DNA of 64,000 nt from Luidia sarsii (Eukaryota; Echinodermata; Asteroidea; Paxillosida; Luidiidae): the NCBI GenBank assembly GCA_949987565.1, contig OX465111.1, forward strand, positions 6,428,967-6,492,966, read 5' to 3'. Shown here in pieces: positions 59,001-64,000 of the stretch. Position 1 is the first letter of the stretch. Each line of letters begins with the position of its first letter. The translations under genes and the position numbers were made by a program. The notes under the pieces are model-generated. The model saw nothing but the letters and a program-made list of their open reading frames with translations. It did not search any database and was not told where the DNA came from.

Positions 59001-59404
59001 CTCTCCCCCCCCAAACAAAATAATAAAAACAAGAAGCAAACACATAATCTGAAAGAAATCATACAAGGCCATAACTATCAGAAAATGGACATCTTTGGAC
59101 AACACCTTAATTTTATACAATAAGATTGTCATAAAAAATGTTTGTCTCATTTACTTTATCTAATGGTTCATACTATTTTATGCTACGCTACGCTTCCTCA
59201 TTTTACGCTACGTTTTTGTCAACCAAACTATTCTTATTCTCATTTCTAATCTAATGATTGTTTTCCTTTGGTGTGTGTCTTTGTCAGGACCTTGGTGTTC
59301 TGATGTGGGAAAATGTGGCCCGGAGAACCCTCATCGTCACGCCAACCGGCCACGACGACGTCAAGAAATTCTGGCGCCGACAAAAGAAGGGTCAGCAGTC
59401 ATAA
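31895..59404 (+). CDS. GTF2H4: GTF2H4, TFIIH core subunit p52 (Tfb2), 14 exons
   Basis: p52 is a TFIIH core subunit that anchors the XPB helicase and stimulates its ATPase for promoter opening and nucleotide excision repair; its C-terminus pairs with p8/TTDA. Exons: 31895-32016, 33783-33887, 34388-34519, 35922-36015, 37297-37388, 38413-38521, 40016-40084, 40780-40863, 41750-41801, 43207-43339, 44243-44369, 46591-46669, 56863-56924, 59288-59404. Total 1377 nt, 458 residues (human 462), every phase consistent. Strong blocks along the whole length: [131 protein letters not shown]. The start is chosen because [14 protein letters not shown] precedes the conserved region with no in-frame alternative. 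Intron 12 is 10.2 kb of satellite. The gene shares a short divergent promoter region with PPP1R11. Confidence 0.97.
32017..33782. other. GTF2H4 intron 1, T-rich, no known repeats
   Basis: A T-rich region (32400-32960) with frequent ATTTGNNTT words. Two diverged direct copies of about 180 bp (about 33235-33420 and 33420-33590) share CTGTCTTGCATCGCTAAATG-like sequence. No exon-like similarity. Confidence 0.5.
33783..33887 (+). CDS. GTF2H4: GTF2H4 exon 2
   Basis: [20 protein letters not shown] then [15 protein letters not shown], equal in position to human [20 protein letters not shown]. Donor GTAAGT. Confidence 0.95.
33957..34040. repeat. Repeat family C fragment
   Basis: GTTTGTAGATGGTCATGATG and AACACAGATTTCC match parts of 23350-23440. 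Confidence 0.6.
34085..34262. mobile_element. MITE family A, copy 6
   Basis: Both arms are present: TTTAGTGGGCCTGACGCAGG and the inverse CGTCAGGCCCACTAAATT, core CTTTCTCAAAGGCAGAG. The outer end GTGAGCAGTTTGCAACG is seen on the right. Confidence 0.88.
34388..34519 (+). CDS. GTF2H4: GTF2H4 exon 3
   Basis: [20 protein letters not shown] and [16 protein letters not shown]. Acceptor TTCCTAG, donor GTAAGC. Confidence 0.96.
34520..35395. other. GTF2H4 intron 3, partly MITE-derived
   Basis: 34577-34640 holds a diverged MITE A arm (AAGTTAGAGGGACTGACGTT). The rest, including 34860-35230, has no recognised repeat and no exon-like signal. Confidence 0.45.
35400..35580 (+). mobile_element. SINE S1 copy
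   Basis: GGGCTGGATAGCTCAGGTGG, GGTAAGAGCGCTGG, AACCAGAGGTCTTGGGTTCC and the tail AGTTTTCTTTGCCATTT. A and B box-like motifs are well kept. Confidence 0.82.
35660..35840. mobile_element. Foldback family D half copy
   Basis: TTTGAAGGTTTACATGTTGG, GGTTTGCGGTGACACCATG and a degenerate GGATCTAAAAAGAGTC in place of the stem-loop motif. An unrelated 40-bp piece interrupts it. Confidence 0.6.
35922..36015 (+). CDS. GTF2H4: GTF2H4 exon 4
   Basis: [20 protein letters not shown] and [10 protein letters not shown]. Donor GTGAGT. Confidence 0.94.
36418..36635. mobile_element. Repeat family E, copy 1
   Basis: Begins GGCCGTTTTTGAAATGAAGG and ends CTTGTAAACGGCC. Inside, AAACAAGCGTTTGGCCCCAG is the reverse complement of sequence in copy 2 at 36950-37190, so the two copies are inverted. 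Confidence 0.78.
36830..36940. mobile_element. MITE family A, copy 7 (core)
   Basis: GGCCTGCCGTTTTGATTTAA facing GGATCGAAACGTCAGGCCCT across the AAAGG/CCTTT hairpin core. Confidence 0.8.
36950..37190. mobile_element. Repeat family E, copy 2 (inverted)
   Basis: GGGCCTTCGTCTCCGTCTGA through CATTTTGTAAACGGCC. Inverted relative to 36418-36635. A third fragment is at about 11250-11320. Confidence 0.78.
37297..37388 (+). CDS. GTF2H4: GTF2H4 exon 5
   Basis: [20 protein letters not shown] and [12 protein letters not shown]-rich tract precedes the acceptor CTCCCAG. Confidence 0.94.
37495..37770 (+). mobile_element. SINE S1, two partial copies in tandem
   Basis: CATGGTAAGAGTGCTGG plus GGTCTTGGGTTCAAGTCCCA at 37519-37578, then a more complete head GGGATAGCTCAGGTGGTCAG with CAGGTTCAAGCCCCGG at 37697-37765. 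Confidence 0.78.
38150..38345 (+). repeat. 72-bp tandem of CACCAT-rich units
   Basis: CAACAGCAGCTAG at 38177 and 38249 and a variant at 38321 give a 72-bp period in GTF2H4 intron 5, about 2.5 units. Confidence 0.88.
38413..38521 (+). CDS. GTF2H4: GTF2H4 exon 6
   Basis: [20 protein letters not shown] and [14 protein letters not shown]. Donor GTACGT. Confidence 0.96.
39103..39299. mobile_element. Foldback MITE, family I
   Basis: Terminal inverted repeats CTAAGGCCTCTTGTCAAAAA and TTTTTGACAAGAGGCCTAAG, with inner inverted CATCGGTCGAG-like sequence. It abuts the family D element that starts at 39299. Confidence 0.88.
39299..39513. mobile_element. Foldback family D, full copy
   Basis: GTGGAAGGTTTACGGTGAC at one end and its reverse complement at the other. 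Each arm carries a histone-stem-loop-like 16-mer: GGCTCTGAAATGAGCC (39335-39350) and GGCTCTTTTTAGAACC (39446-39461). Centre around CAGTCTTCAGGAGACTGG. Confidence 0.88.
39800..39925. mobile_element. Foldback family D half copy
   Basis: GAAGGTTGTATGGTGGAAGT through GGCTCTGAAAAGACC to GGGCAGTGTGTACTCAAGCT. One arm only. Confidence 0.72.
40016..40084 (+). CDS. GTF2H4: GTF2H4 exon 7
   Basis: [20 protein letters not shown] and FGK. Acceptor CATCCTAG, donor GTGAGT. Confidence 0.95.
40366..40558. mobile_element. Foldback family D copy in GTF2H4 intron 7
   Basis: GGTTCGGAAAAGAACC near 40362-40377 faces GGTACTTTTCAGAGCC at 40489-40504, followed by CACACTCATTCACAAAAGAA. Confidence 0.8.
40780..40863 (+). 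CDS. GTF2H4: GTF2H4 exon 8
   Basis: [20 protein letters not shown] and [10 protein letters not shown] run (40754-40765) lies just before the acceptor GATTGCAG. Confidence 0.95.
41163..41399. mobile_element. Foldback family D, full copy
   Basis: Ends GAGTAATAGGTTTGCGATGA and TCATCGCAAACCTATTACTC. Arms carry GGTTCTGAAAAGAACC (41216-41231, minus sense of the stem-loop) and GGTTCCTTTCAGAACC (41329-41344). A purine-rich ACAAAAGAGAGAA follows the second motif by about 10 bp. Confidence 0.92.
41440..41672. mobile_element. MITE family A, copy 8 with pyrimidine-rich interior
   Basis: Right arm CCTTTGAGAAAGGTCCTGCT, AAAACGTCGGGC and the end CGTAAGCAGTTTGCAACAT. The interior is the reverse complement of the purine-rich part of copies 3 and 4. 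Confidence 0.82.
41750..41801 (+). CDS. GTF2H4: GTF2H4 exon 9
   Basis: [17 protein letters not shown], 52 nt. Acceptor TTGTCAG, donor GTGAGT. Aligns with human RKSRRYYPTRLAINLSSG. Confidence 0.95.
42324..42691. mobile_element. TTAA-ended MITE, copy 2
   Basis: Begins TTAACCACTTCGCAACGGGG and ends CCCGGCTCGAAGGGGTTAA. Contains GATGACCGCCATACGGGTC and TTTGGACAATAGCGGCATCC, shared with the copies at 1612 and 57084. Confidence 0.82.
42692..43206. other. GTF2H4 intron 9, 3' part
   Basis: A small inverted pair at 42922-42990 (CCCGAAAATTCTCGGG against CCCAAGATTTCTCGGGC). Otherwise unrecognised. Confidence 0.45.
43207..43339 (+). CDS. GTF2H4: GTF2H4 exon 10
   Basis: [20 protein letters not shown] and [12 protein letters not shown]. 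Donor GTCAGT. Confidence 0.96.
43945..44105. mobile_element. Foldback family D half copy
   Basis: AGATTTGAAGGTTTTCATCC to GGTTCTGAAAAGAACC (44038-44053, a perfect 6-bp stem) and CGTCTTCAGGAGACTG. A separate right-end fragment lies at 43585-43650. The region between (43650-43945) is unrecognised apart from a G run at 43659. Confidence 0.82.
44243..44369 (+). CDS. GTF2H4: GTF2H4 exon 11
   Basis: [20 protein letters not shown] and [14 protein letters not shown]. Donor GTGAGT. Confidence 0.96.
44645..44745. mobile_element. MITE family A, copy 9 (left arm)
   Basis: AATGTTGCAAACTGCTTACT, AATTTAGTGGGCCTGACGTT and GGACCTTTCTCC. The right arm is missing. Confidence 0.82.
44860..45090 (+). mobile_element. 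SINE S1 with associated block
   Basis: Holds the GATCCCTGGAGATATACGGC and GTTAATGGTTGAGTTGCTTC blocks, then GAGCTGGATAGCTCAGATGG and GAAGTTTTCTTTGCC. Sequence from 45090 to 45440 includes a TTAA-element right end near 45230-45322 (GGTGCAAAGTGGTTAA). Confidence 0.75.
45441..46555 (+). repeat. 19-bp minisatellite, about 58 units
   Basis: Unit TATCATTGCTGTGACTGTT with TGC/TAC, GTT/GGT and CTTG variants. Ends about 35 bp before the acceptor of GTF2H4 exon 12. Confidence 0.96.
46591..46669 (+). CDS. GTF2H4: GTF2H4 exon 12
   Basis: [20 protein letters not shown] and RLSFQP. Donor GTTAGC, followed within 10 bp by CATG and CTGT repeats. Confidence 0.95.
46682..53633 (+). repeat. 38-bp satellite array, part 1
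   Basis: Begins with CATG and CTGT repeats about 10 bp after the donor of GTF2H4 exon 12, then 38-bp units (TATCAATCTATGGTCATCTG followed by TCCATCTGTCTGTCTTGC). Variants of 34 bp (CAATC shortened to a single TC) and 42 or 46 bp (extra TGTC or TCCATCTG) are mixed in. No stop codon occurs in any plus-strand frame for long stretches because the unit has none. Confidence 0.97.
53636..55134. mobile_element. 1.5 kb TA-flanked non-autonomous DNA transposon inside the satellite
   Basis: Ends AGGTTGTTTGATATTTCGAT and ATATCGAAAC...TATCAAACAACCT, flanked by TA at 53634-53635 and 55135-55136. Satellite is on both sides. ATATCGCGATAT-type subterminal palindromes lie near both ends. Interior frames are short and show no transposase motif. 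Confidence 0.85.
55137..56765 (+). repeat. 38-bp satellite array, part 2
   Basis: Continuation of the same array after the insertion, here richer in the 34-bp and 42-bp variants. Ends about 100 bp before the acceptor of GTF2H4 exon 13. Confidence 0.97.
56863..56924 (+). CDS. GTF2H4: GTF2H4 exon 13
   Basis: [20 protein letters not shown], 62 nt, right after the satellite intron. Acceptor GATCCAG, donor GTGAGG. Confidence 0.95.
57084..57787. mobile_element. TTAA-ended element, copy 3 (longest)
   Basis: TTAACCACTTCACGCCGGGA at the left and CCCGGCGCGAAGTGGTTAA at the right. The left 180 bp match, in inverse, 57997-58177. The right part contains GTATGGTGGTCATCGGCGC as in the other copies. Confidence 0.85.
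57787..58715. mobile_element. TA-flanked element with AGGCTGGGC ends, containing a TTAA-element fragment
   Basis: Ends AGGCTGGGCAAAATTGGGTA and GGATACCCGGGTTTTCTGCC...AGCCT, with TA at 57785-57786 and 58716-58717. Inside, 57997-58177 is a right half of the TTAA family ending GCGCGAAGTGGTTAA. No transposase seen. Confidence 0.72.
58718..59287. other. GTF2H4 intron 13, 3' part
   Basis: A perfect small hairpin CAACTTACGATGG/CCATCGTAAGTTG at 58820-58853. The rest is AT-rich and unrecognised. Confidence 0.5.
59288..59404 (+). CDS. GTF2H4: GTF2H4 exon 14 (last)
   Basis: [20 protein letters not shown] and [21 protein letters not shown] at 59402-59404. Acceptor TTTGTCAG. Confidence 0.96.
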   Translation, partial: DLGVLMWENVARRTLIVTPTGHDDVKKFWRRQKKGQQS

Positions 59405-60054
59405 CAAGAAGTCAGGTTTCGCTTTCCTCTGTTTCCCTCGATTTTTGTTATTTGTACATTTGGACTTTATTTTCAGAACTGAAATGTAAAGTCTGTTTCA
59501 ACATTCATTTCAGCAAGATATTCTTTCAAATTAAATTTTTTGGACTTTGCTGAATATAAATCTGAAACATTCGTTCTCCAACTTATAGTACCGTAAATTT
59601 TGCAAGCAGCTCAAAAATGATCGACATTGTTTTGTGTTCTTTTGCACTTAACAATTTCATATATCTTGGTGTACATATTATTTATTTGTCCATAACTGTC
59701 ACATTTGCCCCTTAAGCGGGCTGACAACTCAAATAGCTGTCACTAAAATAGATGTTGTAATTGCCCGCGGATGTCTGCAATTATTTGTTGACACACATGG
59801 CTGATTTCATTAGGGCAGTATACATTTGAAACATGCCCAAATACCGCCCTCTTAAGTCAACATAAGGCAATGCTAATCATTTGATTGAATAGCGCCCTCT
59901 CTTGTCGGTTCAATGCCACATATATGGCGCCCTCCTATGTCAGCACCATGTCACTCCTTTTTCGTTGAAAAGCGCCCTCCTGTGACTGACGTGTATAAAA
60001 AGTGTATATTTCAATGTATATTATGTATATTTATGTTAATTTATGTTAATTTTC

Positions 60055-60060
60055 AATAAA
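60055..60060 (+). terminator. GTF2H4 polyadenylation signal
   Basis: AATAAA 650 bp after the stop, the first on the plus strand in this region, followed by T/GT-containing sequence. Gives a 3' UTR of about 670 bp. Confidence 0.65.
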
Positions 60061-60159
60061 TCTTTCTATGGTGACCTCATCCTAGCCTATTTTGTCCATT
60101 TGAAGAATTTTATTGAGGGTCACCCCCTCATATTTTTTTTTAGATACTACCCAACCTAA

Positions 60160-60600
60160 GGTTTAAATATAACGTCCGAGTATAATATCTAGAAGAGCCC
60201 AGTAGCCTGGTGGTTCAGGCTGCTAGCTGCCAGGCTGGGGTCCCAGGTTCCAATCCTACTGGTGCCCAGGGTTTTTTTAAATTTAAAAAAATAAATAAAT
60301 CCAAACTAATGTTTATATATAAGGTCCGAGAAAATTTTCTCGAAGAGGCCAGTAGCCTGGTGGGTCGAGGTCCTGGCTCCCAGGCTGGGGGCCCAGGTTC
60401 TGATCCCGGTGGGGCCAGGTGATTTTTTAAATTAAAAAAAATAAATAAATCCAACCTAAGGTTTATATATAAGGTCCGAGAAAATTTTCTTGAAGAGGCC
60501 AGTAGCCTGGCGGGTCGAGGCCCTGGCTCCCAGGCTGGGGGCCCAGGTTCCGATCCCGGTGGGGCCAGGGGATTTTTTACTGGATTACGATTTAAAAAAT
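60160..60600 (+). repeat. Three tandem tRNA-like units, about 150-bp period
   Basis: Each unit has AGTAGCCTGGTGGGTCGAG (A box-like) and CCCAGGTTCYGATCCCGGTG (B box-like), then an AAATAAATAAATCC tail and AAGGTCCGAGAAAATTTTCT. Starts near 60185, 60340 and 60490. Likely a locally amplified SINE. Confidence 0.78.
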
Positions 60601-60619
60601 AAATAAAAATTAAAAAATA

Positions 60620-60715
60620 GTAGAGTTGCGCAGAGTGGGGCTGGAACCGGGGACCTGTAGCTTGGGAGTCCTTCTCTTTTACCACTCTGCTACTTGCTTT
60701 CTTGAAAAAATAACA
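60620..60715 (-). repeat. tRNA-like SINE head, minus strand
   Basis: The minus strand reads AAGTAGCAGAGTGGTAAAAG and GTCCCCGGTTCCAGCCCC, tRNA-like A and B boxes. The acceptor stem does not pair well, so a real tRNA gene is unlikely. Confidence 0.55.
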
Positions 60716-60828
60716 AGTTTTCGTATATTTAAACCTTAGGGTCTCAACACTTAGAAAATTTTCAAGCTTTGCCCGCTTTCGAGATCGCAAGGGGGTACCC
60801 TTGGATGTCTGAGGGTCTGAGGGCCAGA

Positions 60829-61516
60829 ATTTGGGGTCTGAGGGCTGGAAGTTGGAGGCCTGGGACTTGAGGTCTGGGGGTTGGAAGTTGGAGGCCTGGG
60901 ACTTGGGGTCTGAGGGCTGGAAGTTGGAGGCCTGGGACTTGAGGTCTGGGGGTTGGAAGTTGGAGGCCTGGGACTTGGGGTCTGAGGGCTGGAAGTTGGA
61001 GGCCTGGGACTTGAGGTCTGAGGGCTGGAAGTTGGAGGCCTGGGACTTGGGGTCTGAGGGCTGGAAGTTGGAGGCCTGGGACTTGAGGTCTGAGGGCTGG
61101 AAGTTGAAGGCCTGGGACTTGGGGTCTGAGGGTTGGAAGTTGGAGGCCTGGGACTTGGGGTCTGAGGGTTGGAAGTTGGAGGCCTGGGACTTGGGGTCTG
61201 AGGGTTGGAAGTTGGAGGCCTGGGACTTGGGGTCTGAGGGTTGGATGTTGGAGGCCTGGGACTTGGGGTCTGGGAGTTGGAAGTTGGAGGCCTGGGACTT
61301 AGGGTTTGGGGGTTGGAAGTTGGAGGCCTGGGACTTGGGGTCTGGGGGTTGGAAGTTGGAGGCCAAGGACTTGGGGTCTGGGGGTTGGATGTTGGAGGCC
61401 TGGGACTTGGGGTCTGGGAGTTGGAAGTTGGAGGCCTGGGACTTAGGGTTTGGGAGTTGGAAGTTGGAGGCCTGGGACTTAGGGTCTGGGAGTTGGAAGT
61501 TGGAGGCCTGGGACTT
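60829..61516 (+). repeat. 36-bp minisatellite, about 19 units
   Basis: Unit TTGGAGGCCTGGGACTTGGG plus GTCTGAGGGCTGGAAG, period 36, open on both strands (12-residue periods) because 36 is divisible by 3. It lies 0.8 kb beyond the GTF2H4 poly(A) signal. Confidence 0.96.
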
Positions 61517-61654
61517 CTAGAGGCTGACAGTTGAAGACTTCACAGTGGAGTCTGGAGCTTGGAAGCCAGGAGGTGAAGGTTGCTGCTGGTTGTGTTGATC
61601 ATCAGCCTGCCTTCTTGATGTTAGAGCTGGTTTGAAAAGCATCTTAGTGACAGC

Positions 61655-61910
61655 CTGCTGAAGTAACCTTGTTGAAGGGCCTTCTGTACCATGCATTCTG
61701 ATTGCACTTCAGCCTCTTTTGCATAAAGAAGCCTGCATCAAATAGTGTCTTAGTGAGCACATCTAGACGCAACCTTGTTGAAGGGCCTTCTGTACCCTGC
61801 ATCCTGATTGCATAAGCCTCATCATTTGCATCAAGGAGGCTGCAACAAATAGTGTCTTAGTGAGCACATCTAGATGCAACCTTGTTGAAGAGCCTTCTGT
61901 GCAGTACATT
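61655..61910 (+). repeat. 106-bp tandem, 2.4 units
   Basis: ACCTTGTTGAAGGGCCTTCT starts at 61666 and 61772 and in a variant at 61879. Confidence 0.85.
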
Positions 61911-62505
61911 GTATTTGACTGCTTAGGTTTAATTTTATGCAAATATATTTAAATGCTGCCCTCTATAGTTGAAAGAGTGACATTTTCCCATGAAAATTGA
62001 TAGTCTGGTACCCAAAGTAAATGCAATTTTATGTCTGGTCCCATTTAATGTATAGTCTGGTGCCGATGGTAAGATTTGTTAGTGCTCATATCGGTCTTGT
62101 GTCAGGACCTGTGGGACTACTACATACAATGCAAAGTCAGTAATTTCTTCGACAATTTAGGGAAAGAAAGAACACTTTTAAGATGATATTGTGTAATTTA
62201 TAACATTGAGGAATTTATTCTTAAAATATCAATTGTTCAACAAAACACAGTAATTCAAACTTGACATCACTTATTTTAAGTGGTTAAATACATTTTTCTT
62301 CAAAAAAGTAAAGAAAAACTGACGGATTTTGTGAAAAAAGCAGAGCAAATTTAAGTGGACCAGGGACTTAAATTGTCCGCATTTCAAGCCATGCTAGAGC
62401 ATCCTTCACATCTTTTGTAATAAAATCCATGAATATACAGTAATACAAAGTGCTCACTTAATTAAATAATCAGTTTTGAATACAGTTTTGAAAAAAAGAC
62501 AACTT
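61911..62505. other. Downstream DNA, AT-rich, nothing recognised
   Basis: About 600 bp without repeats, exons or open frames of note. Confidence 0.45.
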
Positions 62506-62509
62506 TGAT

Positions 62510-62970
62510 TTGAATGGGACCTCTCATTTTGCGTACCAGCATTCTTATCATCTGAGCTATTCAGCCCTTAGATGGTGGCCTATTCAACTAGTCTTTGCCT
62601 GTGAGAAGCATTCAAACATTAACTGCCATATAACATCTCCAGGGATCATGCCCCACTTTCATTCAGATGCTAACAATCAATTGTTGTAAACCTGGCTACA
62701 GCAGCTCGGGGATTACACAAAGAAGATACAGTTTTATCAATTAAAAAAAAAAAAATGGCTGACAGTTTTGAAAAATAGCAAAGAAAACGTTTACTGATCA
62801 GGGACTTGAACCCGAGACCTCTGGTTTTGTGTACCTGTGCCCTTACCAGTATGACTTATCTAGTCCTTATTTGGTGACCTTCCCAAATAGTCAACTACAT
62901 GTAGTCTTTCCCAGCAACGACTAGTTGACTATTTGGGAAGGCCACCATCTAAGGGCTGGATAGCTCACAG
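62510..62970 (-). mobile_element. SINE S1 cluster (two minus copies and a plus fragment)
   Basis: Minus heads at 62520-62590 and 62785-62870 (on the minus strand GGTCTCGGGTTCAAGTCCCT), with the associated block at 62595-62715. A plus fragment TAAGGGCTGGATAGCTCAC ends at 62968. CAACTACATGTAG and ACTAGTTGACTATTTGGGAA make a local palindrome. Confidence 0.75.
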
Positions 62971-63822
62971 ATGGGTCTGCTATTGAACACATTTGAATTT
63001 TTTTCAAACTTGGCAAATGCATAGAGCACAGTGGTCTTAAAAACGTCATGACGTCATCATGCAATTTCGTTTGGTTTCAATTTTGCACTATATCTAAGTT
63101 GGGAAATGTATCAAAAAAATGCCATCATTCGACCTTGACCTAATCCCATGAATATTAATGAGGTCATGAACTTTTCAGATTTTAACATTCAATTGAGCAT
63201 TATTTGGTCAACGGAGCAAGATTTATTTAATTTTGTTGTTTATATCTATTGGGGATGTAGTTTAGAAACACCCTCTTGGGCAAAAATACCATGATGCAAT
63301 CGTGACGTCATCAAAATGCGTGTTTTTAAAATTTCCCAAAGGTCAATCTTCTCGAAATCCTGAGGTTGGAAGCAATTGACCATTGTTTCATAATTATTAT
63401 GATTTTTTGAAAAATATAATGAAGTCCCATAGACTTTGTGCACAAAATATGCACATGCATTTTGGGGTAGGAATGGAGGGTACGGGTTAAAATCCCGTTG
63501 ATGTAAAACAATTTTTTTTTTTTAGAGAGAACCAGATGTTTGCCAACAGACATAAATCTCTAGTTGTTTTTAACCTTGTACATGGAATCATTGATGAGAA
63601 CACATTTCAGCCATTTTGTACTTTAAATTTACACCCAGAAAGCTTGATTAATCATAAGCTTGAATAGTCACTATACCAATAGCAAAAATCAAACAATCTT
63701 TCATTAGTCAGTTCCAACATCATTTTGAAATCTCCAAACAAAACAGAAATCAAAGGAAATGTCCATATAATATCAAATCATTACAAACAAATTATTCAAC
63801 AGGTCCTATATATTTTTTGTAG
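62971..63822. other. AT-rich downstream DNA
   Basis: Short ACGTCATGACGTCATCATGC palindromic stretch at 63044-63063. No exons or known repeats recognised. Confidence 0.4.
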
Positions 63823-63960
63823 TGGCAAGCCAGGATACCAGTGGGCCATATTCAACCAGTATGTGAATGTGTAGAGGAGACCATGAGTCATCTTCTGGGA
63901 TGCCCACATTTGCCCAATCCCTGTATACCCAAGTTGGCCTCACTAGTACTGCAACACTAA
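63823..63960 (+). pseudogene. Probable LINE ORF2 C-terminal zinc-knuckle remnant
   Basis: The plus frame reads WQARIPVGHIQPVCECVEET, MSHLLGCPHLPNPCIPK and then a stop. A C-x-C-x(3)-E-T-M-x-H-L-L-x-C-P pattern is usual at the C-terminus of many non-LTR retrotransposon reverse transcriptases. Only this tail is present. Confidence 0.5.
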
Positions 63961-64000
63961 AGCCTAATGGGGTCGTCTGCATTCAGTATTTGTTAGGTCA

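Overview
This is nuclear DNA from a complex animal. Four conserved protein genes are split by introns with GT-AG borders, and introns plus intergenic DNA make up more than 90% of the window. The proteins look like those of an invertebrate deuterostome (echinoderm or amphioxus grade). The dispersed repeats (tRNA-derived SINEs, foldback MITEs, many minisatellites) fit this, but I cannot fix the species from the sequence alone. No bacterial genes, rRNA, CRISPR array or intact transposase was seen.

Layout: (1) 442-18947, plus strand: the 3' two thirds of a Roquin gene (RC3H1/RC3H2 family), 14 exons with fully consistent phases, 984 codons plus stop. It starts in the HEPN/ROQ region and runs through the CCCH zinc finger to the C-terminal coiled coil. 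The RING and N-terminal ROQ exons lie before the window. (2) 18948-26028: Roquin 3' region and intergenic DNA with a 1 kb 21-bp minisatellite. (3) 26029-27312, plus: a two-exon glutaredoxin (GLRX2-like, 118 aa). (4) 30575-31564, minus: PPP1R11 (protein phosphatase 1 inhibitor-3), three exons, 119 aa. (5) 31895-59404, plus: GTF2H4, the p52 subunit of TFIIH, 14 exons, 458 aa, complete, head to head with PPP1R11 with only 330 bp between the two start codons. (6) 59405-64000: GTF2H4 3' UTR, tRNA-like repeats, a 36-bp minisatellite, SINEs and a LINE fragment.

The genes do not form an operon or a single pathway: post-transcriptional mRNA decay (Roquin), thiol redox (GLRX2), phosphatase control (PPP1R11) and transcription/repair (GTF2H4). 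What links them is location. The human homologues sit in the MHC region on 6p (PPP1R11, GTF2H4) or on the MHC-paralogous arms 1q and 9q (RC3H1, GLRX2, RC3H2), so the window looks like a piece of a proto-MHC linkage group.

The non-coding part is unusually rich in tandem arrays, often beginning at or just after a splice donor: 18, 70/74, 120, 46, 5, 4, 6, 21, 19, 38 and 36 bp units. The largest is about 8.4 kb of a 38-bp unit inside GTF2H4 intron 12, split by a 1.5 kb TA-flanked insertion. One array (45 bp, 16 units) is coding and adds about 235 residues to Roquin. Several foldback repeats carry a sequence matching the histone mRNA 3' stem-loop.
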